Source of the DNA: SKPT01 sp040905445
GTDB taxonomy: Bacteria; Planctomycetota; Phycisphaerae; Phycisphaerales; Phycisphaeraceae
Reading direction: 5' to 3'
Assembly (NCBI GenBank): GCA_040905445.1
Contig: JBBDRN010000046.1
Span: 1 to 16,650, forward strand
Length of the DNA: 16,650 nucleotides
A program made the position numbers and the translations under genes. Each line of letters starts with the position of its first letter. Positions within the stretch are counted from its first letter, which is position 1. The notes beneath the pieces were generated by a model. It did not search any database, had not been told where the DNA came from, and saw only the letters and a list, made by a program, of their open reading frames with translations. Positions 7,163 through 13,824 of the stretch are shown here, one piece after another.

Positions 7163-7196
7163 CATTTGACATTTCACGTTGAACCTTTGAACAAAC
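7163..7196. repeat. Short-word repeat (TTCAA type) at the lyase start
   Basis: On the minus strand the words GTTCAAAG, GTTCAACG and TGTCAAATG follow each other just before the possible ATG codons of the lyase. The stretch is AT-richer than its neighbours. It parallels the TCCGAAA words before 1755 and the cgaag arms before 355 and 2873. If translation begins at 7165 or 7162, the words reach the start codon. Confidence 0.45.
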
Positions 7197-7211
7197 CGCC
7201 GCGGCCAGCCA

Positions 7212-8297
7212 TCAGCCGGGGCCTCGGATCGCCTGTCGCACCGCGTCGACGAAGCGGCGCACGTCCTCGTGCGTGGTGTCCCAGGCGCACATCAGCCGCA
7301 CGCCGCCGGCGGCGATGAAGTCGTAAAAGTGCCAGCCGGCATCACGGAGCGCTTCGCTCACCACATCGGGCCAGCGCACGAACACGGCGTTGGCCTGCAC
7401 CGGGTGCATGACCTTCACGCCGGGAAGCTCGCCCAGCAGCCGCGCGAGCAGCGCCGCGGCGGCGTTGGCGCGCCGGGCGTTGTCGAGGTACGCCCCTGTC
7501 TCGAGCACACCGAGCCACGGGGCGCTGAGGAAACGCATCTTGGACGCAAGCTGCCCCGCCTGCTTGCAGCGGTACTCGAACTCGCAGGCGAGCTGCGGGT
7601 CGAAGAAGACCACCGCCTCGCCCGCGGCCAGCCCGTTCTTGGTTCCGCCGAGGCACAGAACGTCGACACCCGCCTGCCAGGTGATCGCCCGCGGCGCGAC
7701 GTCAAGCGAGGCGACGGCGTTGGCGAGGCGGGCGCCGTCCATGTGCACGCGCAAGCCCAGCCGACGCGCCAACTCGCCGACGGCCTCTAGCTCCGCGACG
7801 CTGTAGACGGTGCCCATCTCCGTCGGCTGCGTCACGCTCAGCACGCGCGGCTTGGGGTAGTGCACGTCGCTTCGCCGGGTCACGATGTGCTCGACGCCAG
7901 CGAGGTCGAGCTTGCCGTGGTCCCCGGGCGCGAGCAGCACCTTGGTGCCGTTGGAGAAGAACTCGGGCCCGCCGCACTCGTCGGTCTCGACGTGCGCCAG
8001 CTCGTGGCAGATGATGCTGTGGTAACTGCGGCAGAGCGAGGCGAGGGCCAGGGAATTGGCGGCCGTGCCCGTGAAGGTGAAGAAGACCTGGCAGTCGGTC
8101 TCGAAGAAGGCGCGAATCGCGTCGCAAGCCCGGCGCGTCCAATCGTCGTCGCCGTAGCCCGCGGCGTGGCCGACGTTCGCCCGCTCCATCGCCTGCCACG
8201 CCTCCGGGCAGATGCCCCCGCCGTTGTCGCTGGCGAACTGGCGCGGCCCGGGGCCGGCGACGGCGGTGCGATGGCTATGGGCGGGCGACTCGTTCAA
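7212..8297 (-). CDS. ltaE: Low-specificity L-threonine aldolase
   Basis: This 361-residue PLP enzyme matches the beta-eliminating lyase/threonine aldolase family, which splits threonine or allo-threonine into glycine and acetaldehyde in the cytoplasm. FASDNGGGICPEAWQAM (21-37) is the typical N-terminal substrate and PLP region, FTGTAANSLAL (75-85) binds the cofactor phosphate, HELAHVETDECGG (98-110) holds the His that stacks on PLP, HMDGARLANA (185-194) has the Asp that pairs with the pyridine nitrogen, and LGGTKNG (216-222) has the Schiff-base lysine, Lys220. The start is TTG at 8297, since the first in-frame ATG (residue 37) would remove the conserved N-terminus; AGGGAA lies 8 or so bases upstream. 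It is downstream of the methyltransferase-like gene by 129 bases. Function is well supported; threonine versus other beta-hydroxy amino acids is open. Confidence 0.9.
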   Translation of the reverse strand: MNESPAHSHRTAVAGPGPRQFASDNGGGICPEAWQAMERANVGHAAGYGDDDWTRRACDAIRAFFETDCQVFFTFTGTAANSLALASLCRSYHSIICHELAHVETDECGGPEFFSNGTKVLLAPGDHGKLDLAGVEHIVTRRSDVHYPKPRVLSVTQPTEMGTVYSVAELEAVGELARRLGLRVHMDGARLANAVASLDVAPRAITWQAGVDVLCLGGTKNGLAAGEAVVFFDPQLACEFEYRCKQAGQLASKMRFLSAPWLGVLETGAYLDNARRANAAAALLARLLGELPGVKVMHPVQANAVFVRWPDVVSEALRDAGWHFYDFIAAGGVRLMCAWDTTHEDVRRFVDAVRQAIRGPG

Positions 8298-8426
8298 GCT
8301 GACGCTTTCCCTGCGGGCCGGGGACCGGGACGGACGACCGGCAGTGTAGCCGCCCGCGCCGTGGCCGCCGCGACCGCCGGGCGAGGCTGGAGCGGCTGCA
8401 GCGCCGGCGGCGCCGGGTGAAGCGCG

Positions 8427-9143
8427 TCAGGCCGATACGCCGCCGCGGGCGATGACCAGCCAGTTGGTCTCCGGCTCGGCGAGGTTCGGGTTGACGTAGC
8501 GCACGGGCTCGACCTCCACGGCCGCGAAGGCGCCGCGTGCGGCATCGAGGAAGACCTCACCGGGGCGGTCGGCGGACCAGAGCCCGAACACGCCGCCCGA
8601 CCGCAGATGTCGCGCCATCCGCTCAAGCCCTTCGCGGCCGTAGAAGCCGGCATGCCCCGCGTCCAGCAGCGACTCCGGCGCGTGGTCAATGTCCACGAGA
8701 ATCGCGTCATACCGGTCGGCATCGCTCGCGGGCGCCTCGGCCACGCGCTTGAAGAAGTCGTCGTGGATCAGTCGGCAACGCGGATCATCCATTAGCGCGG
8801 CCGAGGCGGGCACGAGCCGGCGCTGGTGCCAGTCGATCACCGGCGCGAGATACTCCACGACCTCCACCGACGCGACGTCAGGTTCGCGCAGCGCCGCCTC
8901 GGCGGTATGACCGAGGCCGAGGCCCCCGATCAAAACGGCCCGGTCGGTGCCGCCGCCGCGCCGCAGCGTGTGCGTGGCCAGCGCCTCCTCGGCCTGGCGG
9001 ACGAGGCTGGACATCAGGAACTCGCCGTTGAGCTTGACCTCGTAGACGATCGTGCCCGGCATGGCGACGGAGCGCCGGCGGCGAAGGATGAGCTCGCCCA
9101 GCGCGGTCTGCTCGTGATGCAGCTCTTCGAGGGTGCGTTGCAT
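8427..9143 (-). CDS. Spermidine-synthase-like methyltransferase-fold protein
   Basis: This 238-residue protein has the Rossmann methyltransferase fold of the spermidine synthase superfamily. Motif I is VLIGGLGLGHTA (70-81), the acidic end of strand 2 is VEVVE (93-97), and motif IV is YDAILVDIDHAP (145-156). In true spermidine synthases the latter region normally reads close to D-x-x-D-P with a catalytic Asp; here it is DIDHAP, and the N-terminal polyamine-site glutamates and glutamine are not obvious. It may therefore use a different substrate or be a non-polyamine homologue. The ATG at 9143 has no ribosome site, but TATAAC lies nine bases before it, so it may be leaderless. The dockerin-type gene ends 53 bases upstream. 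Fold is secure, reaction is not. Confidence 0.72.
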   Translation of the reverse strand: MQRTLEELHHEQTALGELILRRRRSVAMPGTIVYEVKLNGEFLMSSLVRQAEEALATHTLRRGGGTDRAVLIGGLGLGHTAEAALREPDVASVEVVEYLAPVIDWHQRRLVPASAALMDDPRCRLIHDDFFKRVAEAPASDADRYDAILVDIDHAPESLLDAGHAGFYGREGLERMARHLRSGGVFGLWSADRPGEVFLDAARGAFAAVEVEPVRYVNPNLAEPETNWLVIARGGVSA

Positions 9144-9152
9144 GACCCGCGC

Positions 9153-9158
9153 GTTATA
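9153..9158 (-). promoter_or_regulatory. Possible -10 box for a leaderless transcript
   Basis: On the minus strand TATAAC stands nine bases before the ATG at 9143, with no -35 match and no Shine-Dalgarno site. A start point about seven bases downstream would fall at or next to the ATG. The surroundings are almost pure G and C, which makes the hexamer stand out, but a single hexamer is weak evidence. Confidence 0.3.
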
Positions 9159-9196
9159 CCTGCGCGCGATGCGCTGCGCCGCGATGAGGTCTGGGC

Positions 9197-10195
9197 TCAG
9201 CGCGACGAGAGGCGGCCGCGCGGCGCGTGCGGCCGCCGCAACGGCAGCATCAACGCGCCCAGCGCGACGATCACGATCGCGCCCGGCTCCGGCATGGCCA
9301 CCGCGCCACCCCCGCCACCCGCGCCCGCCGCGCCGGCCCCGACCAGCATCTGCACGAAGGGTGCGACGTCGGTCGCATCGACCAGGCCGTCGAGGTTGAT
9401 GTCGCCGGCGAGGGCGGGGTCGATCCCGTGCTGGGCGTCGTAGGCCTGCGGGTCGGTCAGCGCCAGGACGAACGGCGCAACGTCGGCGGCGTCGAGGGCG
9501 CCGTCGAGGTTCATGTCGCCCAGCGGATCGGGGGCGACGGTGAGCGAGAGGTCGAAGAACCCGTCGCTGTCGCCGTGGCCCATGACGAGGCCATGCGTGA
9601 CGCCGGCGGCGAGGTCGTAGCGGCCGGGGGCGAGGGCGAGGCGGGCGGCCTGCGGCAAGCCGCCCATCGTGGAATCGACGTGCCAGAGGGAGCCCCCGCC
9701 GGAGTCGGTGAGCGTCGCGAACAGGTCGCCGTCGGTGCCGGTGAAGTCGCCGGCGAAGACGAGCCTGACGGTCGCGGCGTGGGGCAGGTCGAAGCGGAGT
9801 GAGAAGTTGTTGTAGCCGGCTGCGTCGTAGGTGAAGAAGGGCGACTGCGGATCCTCGCCGACGGTCGGGCCGGTGGTCATGTGCGACGTACCCGCGGCCG
9901 CGACGACCACCGAGCCGAGGCCGAGGTCTTCGGTGAGTGTCAGCGACTGGCCAACATCGGCCGCGCCGATCGCGGTGTCAAACTGCTTGGCGGCCAGGAA
10001 CGAGCCGGGCTGCGTGTTCGTGCACAGGATCGACTGGGTCTGCGGCGAACCGTCCTCGTCAACGGGCAGCCCCGTGATCCATGCTTCCAGGTGGTTGGAT
10101 TGTTCGGTGAAGATGCTCGCCGTCGCCGGCTGGGCAAGGCTGGCGACCGGCATGAGCAGAACGCTCAACGTGCACAGCGGGTGGCGGTGACACAT
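9197..10195 (-). CDS. Secreted protein with two dockerin-like repeats and a PEP-CTERM tail
   Basis: The 332-residue product starts with a signal peptide (MCHRHPLCTLSVLLMPVASL, ends near AQPATA). Residues about 30-225 form a beta-rich extracellular domain of the pre-peptidase C-terminal type (AATVRLVFAGDFTGTDGD, LALAPGRYDLAAG). Two calcium-loop repeats follow: GDMNLDGALDAADVAPFV (226-243) and GDINLDGLVDATDVAPFV (264-281), matching dockerin type I/EF-hand spacing. A Gly/Ala-rich linker leads to MPEPGAIVIVALGALMLPLRR (from residue 301, split helix) and an Arg-rich end, the PEP-CTERM signal recognised by an exosortase. I chose ATG at 10195 because GAGG sits five bases upstream; a start at 10225 would add ten residues before the signal. 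It is probably a surface or exopolysaccharide-associated protein. No exosortase gene is in the window. Confidence 0.85.
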   Translation of the reverse strand: MCHRHPLCTLSVLLMPVASLAQPATASIFTEQSNHLEAWITGLPVDEDGSPQTQSILCTNTQPGSFLAAKQFDTAIGAADVGQSLTLTEDLGLGSVVVAAAGTSHMTTGPTVGEDPQSPFFTYDAAGYNNFSLRFDLPHAATVRLVFAGDFTGTDGDLFATLTDSGGGSLWHVDSTMGGLPQAARLALAPGRYDLAAGVTHGLVMGHGDSDGFFDLSLTVAPDPLGDMNLDGALDAADVAPFVLALTDPQAYDAQHGIDPALAGDINLDGLVDATDVAPFVQMLVGAGAAGAGGGGGAVAMPEPGAIVIVALGALMLPLRRPHAPRGRLSSR

Positions 10196-10297
10196 CGGGA
10201 CCTCGCAGTTTTTCGCAGCCGACAAGCCCGACGATTCAATGGCGCGCGGGGGGCATCGTCAACGTCGGGATGATGCGGTTGACGCAGCTTGCCAAGA

Positions 10298-11770
10298 TCA
10301 CGACAGCGCGGCCATCAACTGGCCGGCAAGCCCCATGCCCATCTGCGAGATCACGCGATGGCCGCTGCGCTGGCCGGCCTCGCCCGCCTCGGCCTTGTTG
10401 GACTGCGACACGCCGCCGAGCAGCCCGTCGGGCGTCAGCCATTGCCCCAGGCCTGTCAGCGTGCGCTCGGCCGCGGCGCGTGCGGCGTCGGCGTCGTCGG
10501 CTAACCCGGCGCCCGCCGCGCGCGCCAGCGCCGTCGCAATGCCCGCCGAGCCCGACGTCTCGCGGCCGGTCGCCGGTTCATCAAGAAAACAGTCCCACAA
10601 GCCGTCGTCGCGCTGCAGGCCACGTACCCAGGCGGTGAGCCGCCGCGCTTCGGCGACGAGGTCCGCGGGGCAGGCGGGCTCGTCGAACAGCTCGAGCGTG
10701 CGCACGAGGCCCAGCGCGTACCAGGCTACCCCGCGGGCCCAGTTGCGGTAGGTGCGCGTGCCATCGTCGCTGTGGCGCAGCCAGACGCCGCCATCGTGGA
10801 CAAGGCGGTCGCGGCGGTGGCGCAACTGTGCGAGGGCGAGCGCCGCGAGGTCGGCGTCCCCGCGCTGGCGGGCGATGAGCGACAGCGGCCAGGCGACGGT
10901 GTAGGCGCCCTCACAGGTGATCGTCGGGCCGCCGTAGATCGCCCCGTCGGGGCGGCGCATGCGCTGGAGGTGATCCAGGGCCTTGTCGAGCATCGGGTGC
11001 TGCGGCCGGACGCGCGCCAGCGGTGCGAACATGAGCGCCTGCTCGATCCCGTGCAGGTGATCGTCGGCCGGGCGGCTGAACATGTCCTCATAGACGACGC
11101 GCGGCTCATCCACGACGGGGAAGTAGAGGTCCAGGTGCTGGTCCAGCGCCGCCCGCGCCGCCTCCCGTGGCAGCGGCCCCGGGTCTGCGTCACCGCCGGC
11201 GAGGTCGGCGAGGGCGTCGAGCACGCAGCCTTCGATCCACCCGAACGGCTGGACGCTCGCCAGCGACGCAAGCCGGTCGAGCAGTTGCCGCTGTCGCTCG
11301 CCGACCGACGGCTCGGGCCGCCCCGGCCACATGAAGTGGGGCATGAGCAACTCGTGGCCCGGGCCCCGGCGCGCCTGTTCCGCGATGAGCCACAGTGGCT
11401 CACCGGCGTCGGCGAGCGTCAGCGTCAGGCCCTCGCGCAGCACCTCGCCCACCGCCTGGGCCGGGAGTTCGAGCTCGAAGGGCTGCAGCGGGTAGGCGTA
11501 GCGCATCTCGATGCGGCCGAGCCGGCGCCGCGACCGGGCCAGCGCGACGTCGACACGGCGGACCTGCCGCTCGTCGATCGCAACGGTCAGGCGCAGGCGG
11601 GCGGCCTCGTGGTGGGGGTGGATAACGCCCCACCACTGGAGCTGGGCGGGCGGCCGACCCGGGCCGCAGACGGCAAAGGCGCGCCAGCCGAAGGGCACCC
11701 GCTTGTCGGCCGGCGGCGTGGTCGGCGGGGGGACGACAAGGTCGGCAACGGCGTGGTGGACGGTGGGCAT
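10298..11770 (-). CDS. GH88/GH105-like unsaturated glycuronyl hydrolase family protein
   Basis: This 490-residue protein has an alpha/alpha-barrel of the unsaturated glucuronyl/rhamnogalacturonyl hydrolase type, enzymes that remove the 4,5-unsaturated uronate left by polysaccharide lyases. Seen in the sequence: PFGWIEGCVLDAL (175-187), DHLHGIEQALMFAPL (237-251), GAIYGGPTITCEGAYTVAWP (276-295), NWARGVAWYALGLVRTLE (343-360), ETSGSAGIATALA (404-416) and GGVSQSN (452-458). The motifs W-A-R-G-x-x-W-Y and E-T-S-G-S-A are typical of GH88/GH105. Residues 1-150 form a separate beta-rich N-terminal part I do not recognise. No signal peptide is visible, so a cytoplasmic site is likely. The catalytic aspartates could not be pinned down. 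It is the first gene of the minus block and is divergent from pilB. No ribosome site precedes the ATG. An N-acyl-glucosamine-2-epimerase-like barrel is the main alternative. Confidence 0.66.
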   Translation of the reverse strand: MPTVHHAVADLVVPPPTTPPADKRVPFGWRAFAVCGPGRPPAQLQWWGVIHPHHEAARLRLTVAIDERQVRRVDVALARSRRRLGRIEMRYAYPLQPFELELPAQAVGEVLREGLTLTLADAGEPLWLIAEQARRGPGHELLMPHFMWPGRPEPSVGERQRQLLDRLASLASVQPFGWIEGCVLDALADLAGGDADPGPLPREAARAALDQHLDLYFPVVDEPRVVYEDMFSRPADDHLHGIEQALMFAPLARVRPQHPMLDKALDHLQRMRRPDGAIYGGPTITCEGAYTVAWPLSLIARQRGDADLAALALAQLRHRRDRLVHDGGVWLRHSDDGTRTYRNWARGVAWYALGLVRTLELFDEPACPADLVAEARRLTAWVRGLQRDDGLWDCFLDEPATGRETSGSAGIATALARAAGAGLADDADAARAAAERTLTGLGQWLTPDGLLGGVSQSNKAEAGEAGQRSGHRVISQMGMGLAGQLMAALS

Positions 11771-11885
11771 GAGGGCAGGATAGTGGCCGTCGCAGGCCCC
11801 CGGCGCGGTGCGGGAGCCCGGGGAAGCCGCAGGCCCCGCCCGCCGGGCCCCGGTGATGAACCCGGGGGACGACGCAGGGGGCGGA

Positions 11886-11906
11886 TGCTGGTATCATTTG
11901 CCAGCA
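11886..11906. promoter_or_regulatory. Inverted repeat overlapping the pilB -35 box
   Basis: TGCTGG (11886-11891) and CCAGCA (11901-11906) are perfect inverted half-sites nine bases apart. The right half covers the -35 hexamer of the promoter called at 11898-11926, so a dimeric regulator bound here would compete with RNA polymerase. Seen directly; the regulator is unknown. Confidence 0.4.
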
Positions 11907-11926
11907 GCGGGCTTAGGCCGCATAAT
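11898..11926 (+). promoter_or_regulatory. Sigma-70-type promoter for the pilB-pilT transcript
   Basis: TTGCCA (11898-11903), a 17-base spacer and CATAAT (11921-11926) match the housekeeping consensus with one mismatch in each box. A start point near 11933 would give a leader of about 63 bases before the ATG at 11996. It lies in the 225-base divergent region between the hydrolase and pilB. The rest of that region (11771-11880) is extremely GC-rich and holds a hairpin at 11848-11867. Confidence 0.6.
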
Positions 11927-11995
11927 CGCCTGCGACACACCCCCGTGGCGGACCCCGCTGTCGCCACGCGCCTCGATCCGCAAGGGCAAACGCAT

Positions 11996-13795
11996 ATGGC
12001 CCAGAAACGACGCCAGCTCGGCGACATCCTCAAGCGCTGGAACCTCATCAACGACCAGCAGCTCGAAGAAGCCAGCAAAATCGCCGGCGGATCCCGCAAA
12101 CGCCTCGGCGAGGCCTTGGTCGACCTCGGGTACGCCGAGCAGAACGACGTGGCCAAGGCCCTGGCGGCCCAGTTCGAGATGGACTTCATCGACCTGGACC
12201 AGCCCAACGTCCTGGACCGCGAGAACCTCTCGCTCATCCCGCCCGAGCTCATCAAGAAGTACCTCGTGCTGCCCGTGGGCAAGGAGGGCAACAAGCTCAA
12301 GATCCTCGTGCACGACCCCATGGACCTGGCGGTCATCGACGACCTGCGCTTCCGCCTGGGCACGGACATCGAGCTCGCCATCGGCGCCAAGGCCAAGATC
12401 AAGGAATACATCGACACGATCATGAGCGAGACGCAGGCCTCGATCGACGAGACCGTGCGGCAGATGACCGTCGACGCGTCGCTGGACAAGTCGATCGACT
12501 CCTCGCTCGACCGCTCGCTCGATACGTCGCTCGACCGCGGCACCTCGATCGACATGGGCCCCGGCGGGGGCGGCGAGGATGGCCAGCAGGGCGCGATCGT
12601 CCGCCTCGTCCAGCAGGTCATCCAGGAAGCGGTCATGACCCGCGCCTCGGACATCCACATCGAGCCGTTCGCGAACCGCGTGCGCCTGCGCTACCGCATC
12701 GACGGCGTCTGCCACGAGCGCGACAAGATCCCCAAACGCACGCAGGCGTCGATGCTCGCCCGCATCAAGATCCTCTCGGGCATGCGCATCGAGGAAAAGC
12801 GCGTCCCGCAGGACGGCCGCATCAAGATGAACGTCGGCGGGGACGTCATCGACTTCCGCGTCTCGACCTGCCCGGCCTACCACGGCGAGTCGGTCGTTAT
12901 GCGTATCCTCCGCTCCGAGGCCGCGGCCCTGGGACTCGAGCACCTGGGCATGCGCGAGGACACGCTCAACACCTTCGAGTCGATCATCCGCCGGCCGACC
13001 GGCATTTTCCTCGTCACCGGGCCGACCGGCTCGGGCAAGACGACGACGCTCTACTCGGCGCTGGGCGAGCTCAACCGCCCCGACCGCAAGATCATCACCG
13101 CCGAGGACCCGATCGAATACAACTTCAAGGGCATCAACCAGTGCCAGGTCAACGACCAGATCGGCCTGGACTTCGCCCGCATCCTCCGGGCCATGCTCCG
13201 GCAGGCGCCCAACATCATCCTCGTCGGTGAGATCCGCGACAAGGAGGTCGGCGAGGTCGCCATCCAGGCGGCGCTGACCGGCCACCTCGTGTTCTCGACG
13301 CTGCACACGAACGACGCGCCGTCGGCGATCACGCGCCTGATCGACATGGGCATCAAGCCGTTCCTCGTCGCCAGCTCGATCCAGGCGGTGCTCGCCCAGC
13401 GGCTGGTGCGCATCCTGTGCGAGCACTGCAAGGAGCCGGACCTCGAGCCCAAGACGCGGCTGATGCGGCTGTGCGGGCTCAAGCCCGAGGACATCGGCGA
13501 CCACACGATCTACAAGGCCGTCGGGTGCAAGCGGTGCGGCAACACGGGCTACCGCGGGCGCAAGGGCATCTACGAGCTGATGATCATGAACGCGGAGATC
13601 CGGGAGTTGGCGTTCAACCGCGCGCCGCTGACGCACATTCGCAAGGCCGCGCTCGCCTCAGGCATGCGCAACCTGCTGGGCGACGGTCGGCTGAAGATCC
13701 TCGATGGCCAGACGACGCTCGAGGAAGTCTCCCGCATCACACAGATCGAAGGCCTCGTCGAGGCCGCCGACTCGGACGAGGAAATGGCCGCCTGA
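11996..13795 (+). CDS. pilB: Type IV pilus extension ATPase PilB (GspE family)
   Basis: This 599-residue ATPase powers pilus assembly at the inner membrane. The N-terminal domain holds two MshEN-type motifs, QLGDILKRWNLI (7-18) and RLGEALVDLGYAEQNDVAKA (36-55) ending LAAQ, a module known to bind cyclic di-GMP. Residues 162-181 are five S-(L/I)-D-x tetrapeptides in a linker, followed by a Gly-rich stretch. The N2 domain has ASDIHIEPF (217-225). The motor core shows Walker A GPTGSGKT (342-349), the Asp box ITAEDPIEY (367-375), Walker B IILVGEIRD (407-415) and the His box TGHLVFSTLHTN (428-439). Zinc-type cysteines are C475, C478, C511 and C514. Length and order are normal for PilB; GspE of type II secretion is the alternative, but pilT next door favours pili. 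The ATG at 11996 begins the conserved domain, with no strong ribosome site. pilT follows after 29 bases. Confidence 0.93.
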   Translation: MAQKRRQLGDILKRWNLINDQQLEEASKIAGGSRKRLGEALVDLGYAEQNDVAKALAAQFEMDFIDLDQPNVLDRENLSLIPPELIKKYLVLPVGKEGNKLKILVHDPMDLAVIDDLRFRLGTDIELAIGAKAKIKEYIDTIMSETQASIDETVRQMTVDASLDKSIDSSLDRSLDTSLDRGTSIDMGPGGGGEDGQQGAIVRLVQQVIQEAVMTRASDIHIEPFANRVRLRYRIDGVCHERDKIPKRTQASMLARIKILSGMRIEEKRVPQDGRIKMNVGGDVIDFRVSTCPAYHGESVVMRILRSEAAALGLEHLGMREDTLNTFESIIRRPTGIFLVTGPTGSGKTTTLYSALGELNRPDRKIITAEDPIEYNFKGINQCQVNDQIGLDFARILRAMLRQAPNIILVGEIRDKEVGEVAIQAALTGHLVFSTLHTNDAPSAITRLIDMGIKPFLVASSIQAVLAQRLVRILCEHCKEPDLEPKTRLMRLCGLKPEDIGDHTIYKAVGCKRCGNTGYRGRKGIYELMIMNAEIRELAFNRAPLTHIRKAALASGMRNLLGDGRLKILDGQTTLEEVSRITQIEGLVEAADSDEEMAA

Positions 13796-13824
13796 TTTTC
13801 AGGCCATCCCCTTTGGAGAAAGCT

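Noticed and set aside
10257..10284. Inverted repeat cgtcaac/gttgacg between the PEP-CTERM and hydrolase genes
   Set aside because: Seven pairs with a 14-base loop and no T-run on either strand; too weak to call a terminator.
12479..12538. CRISPR-like or satellite repeat in pilB
   Set aside because: The 12-base periodicity is in frame and encodes a tetrapeptide repeat inside an intact gene; there are no spacers.
11894..13636. 580-codon minus-strand open frame opposite pilB
   Set aside because: Low-complexity, charged product caused by GC-rich codon use of pilB. The same holds for 13570-14895 opposite pilT.
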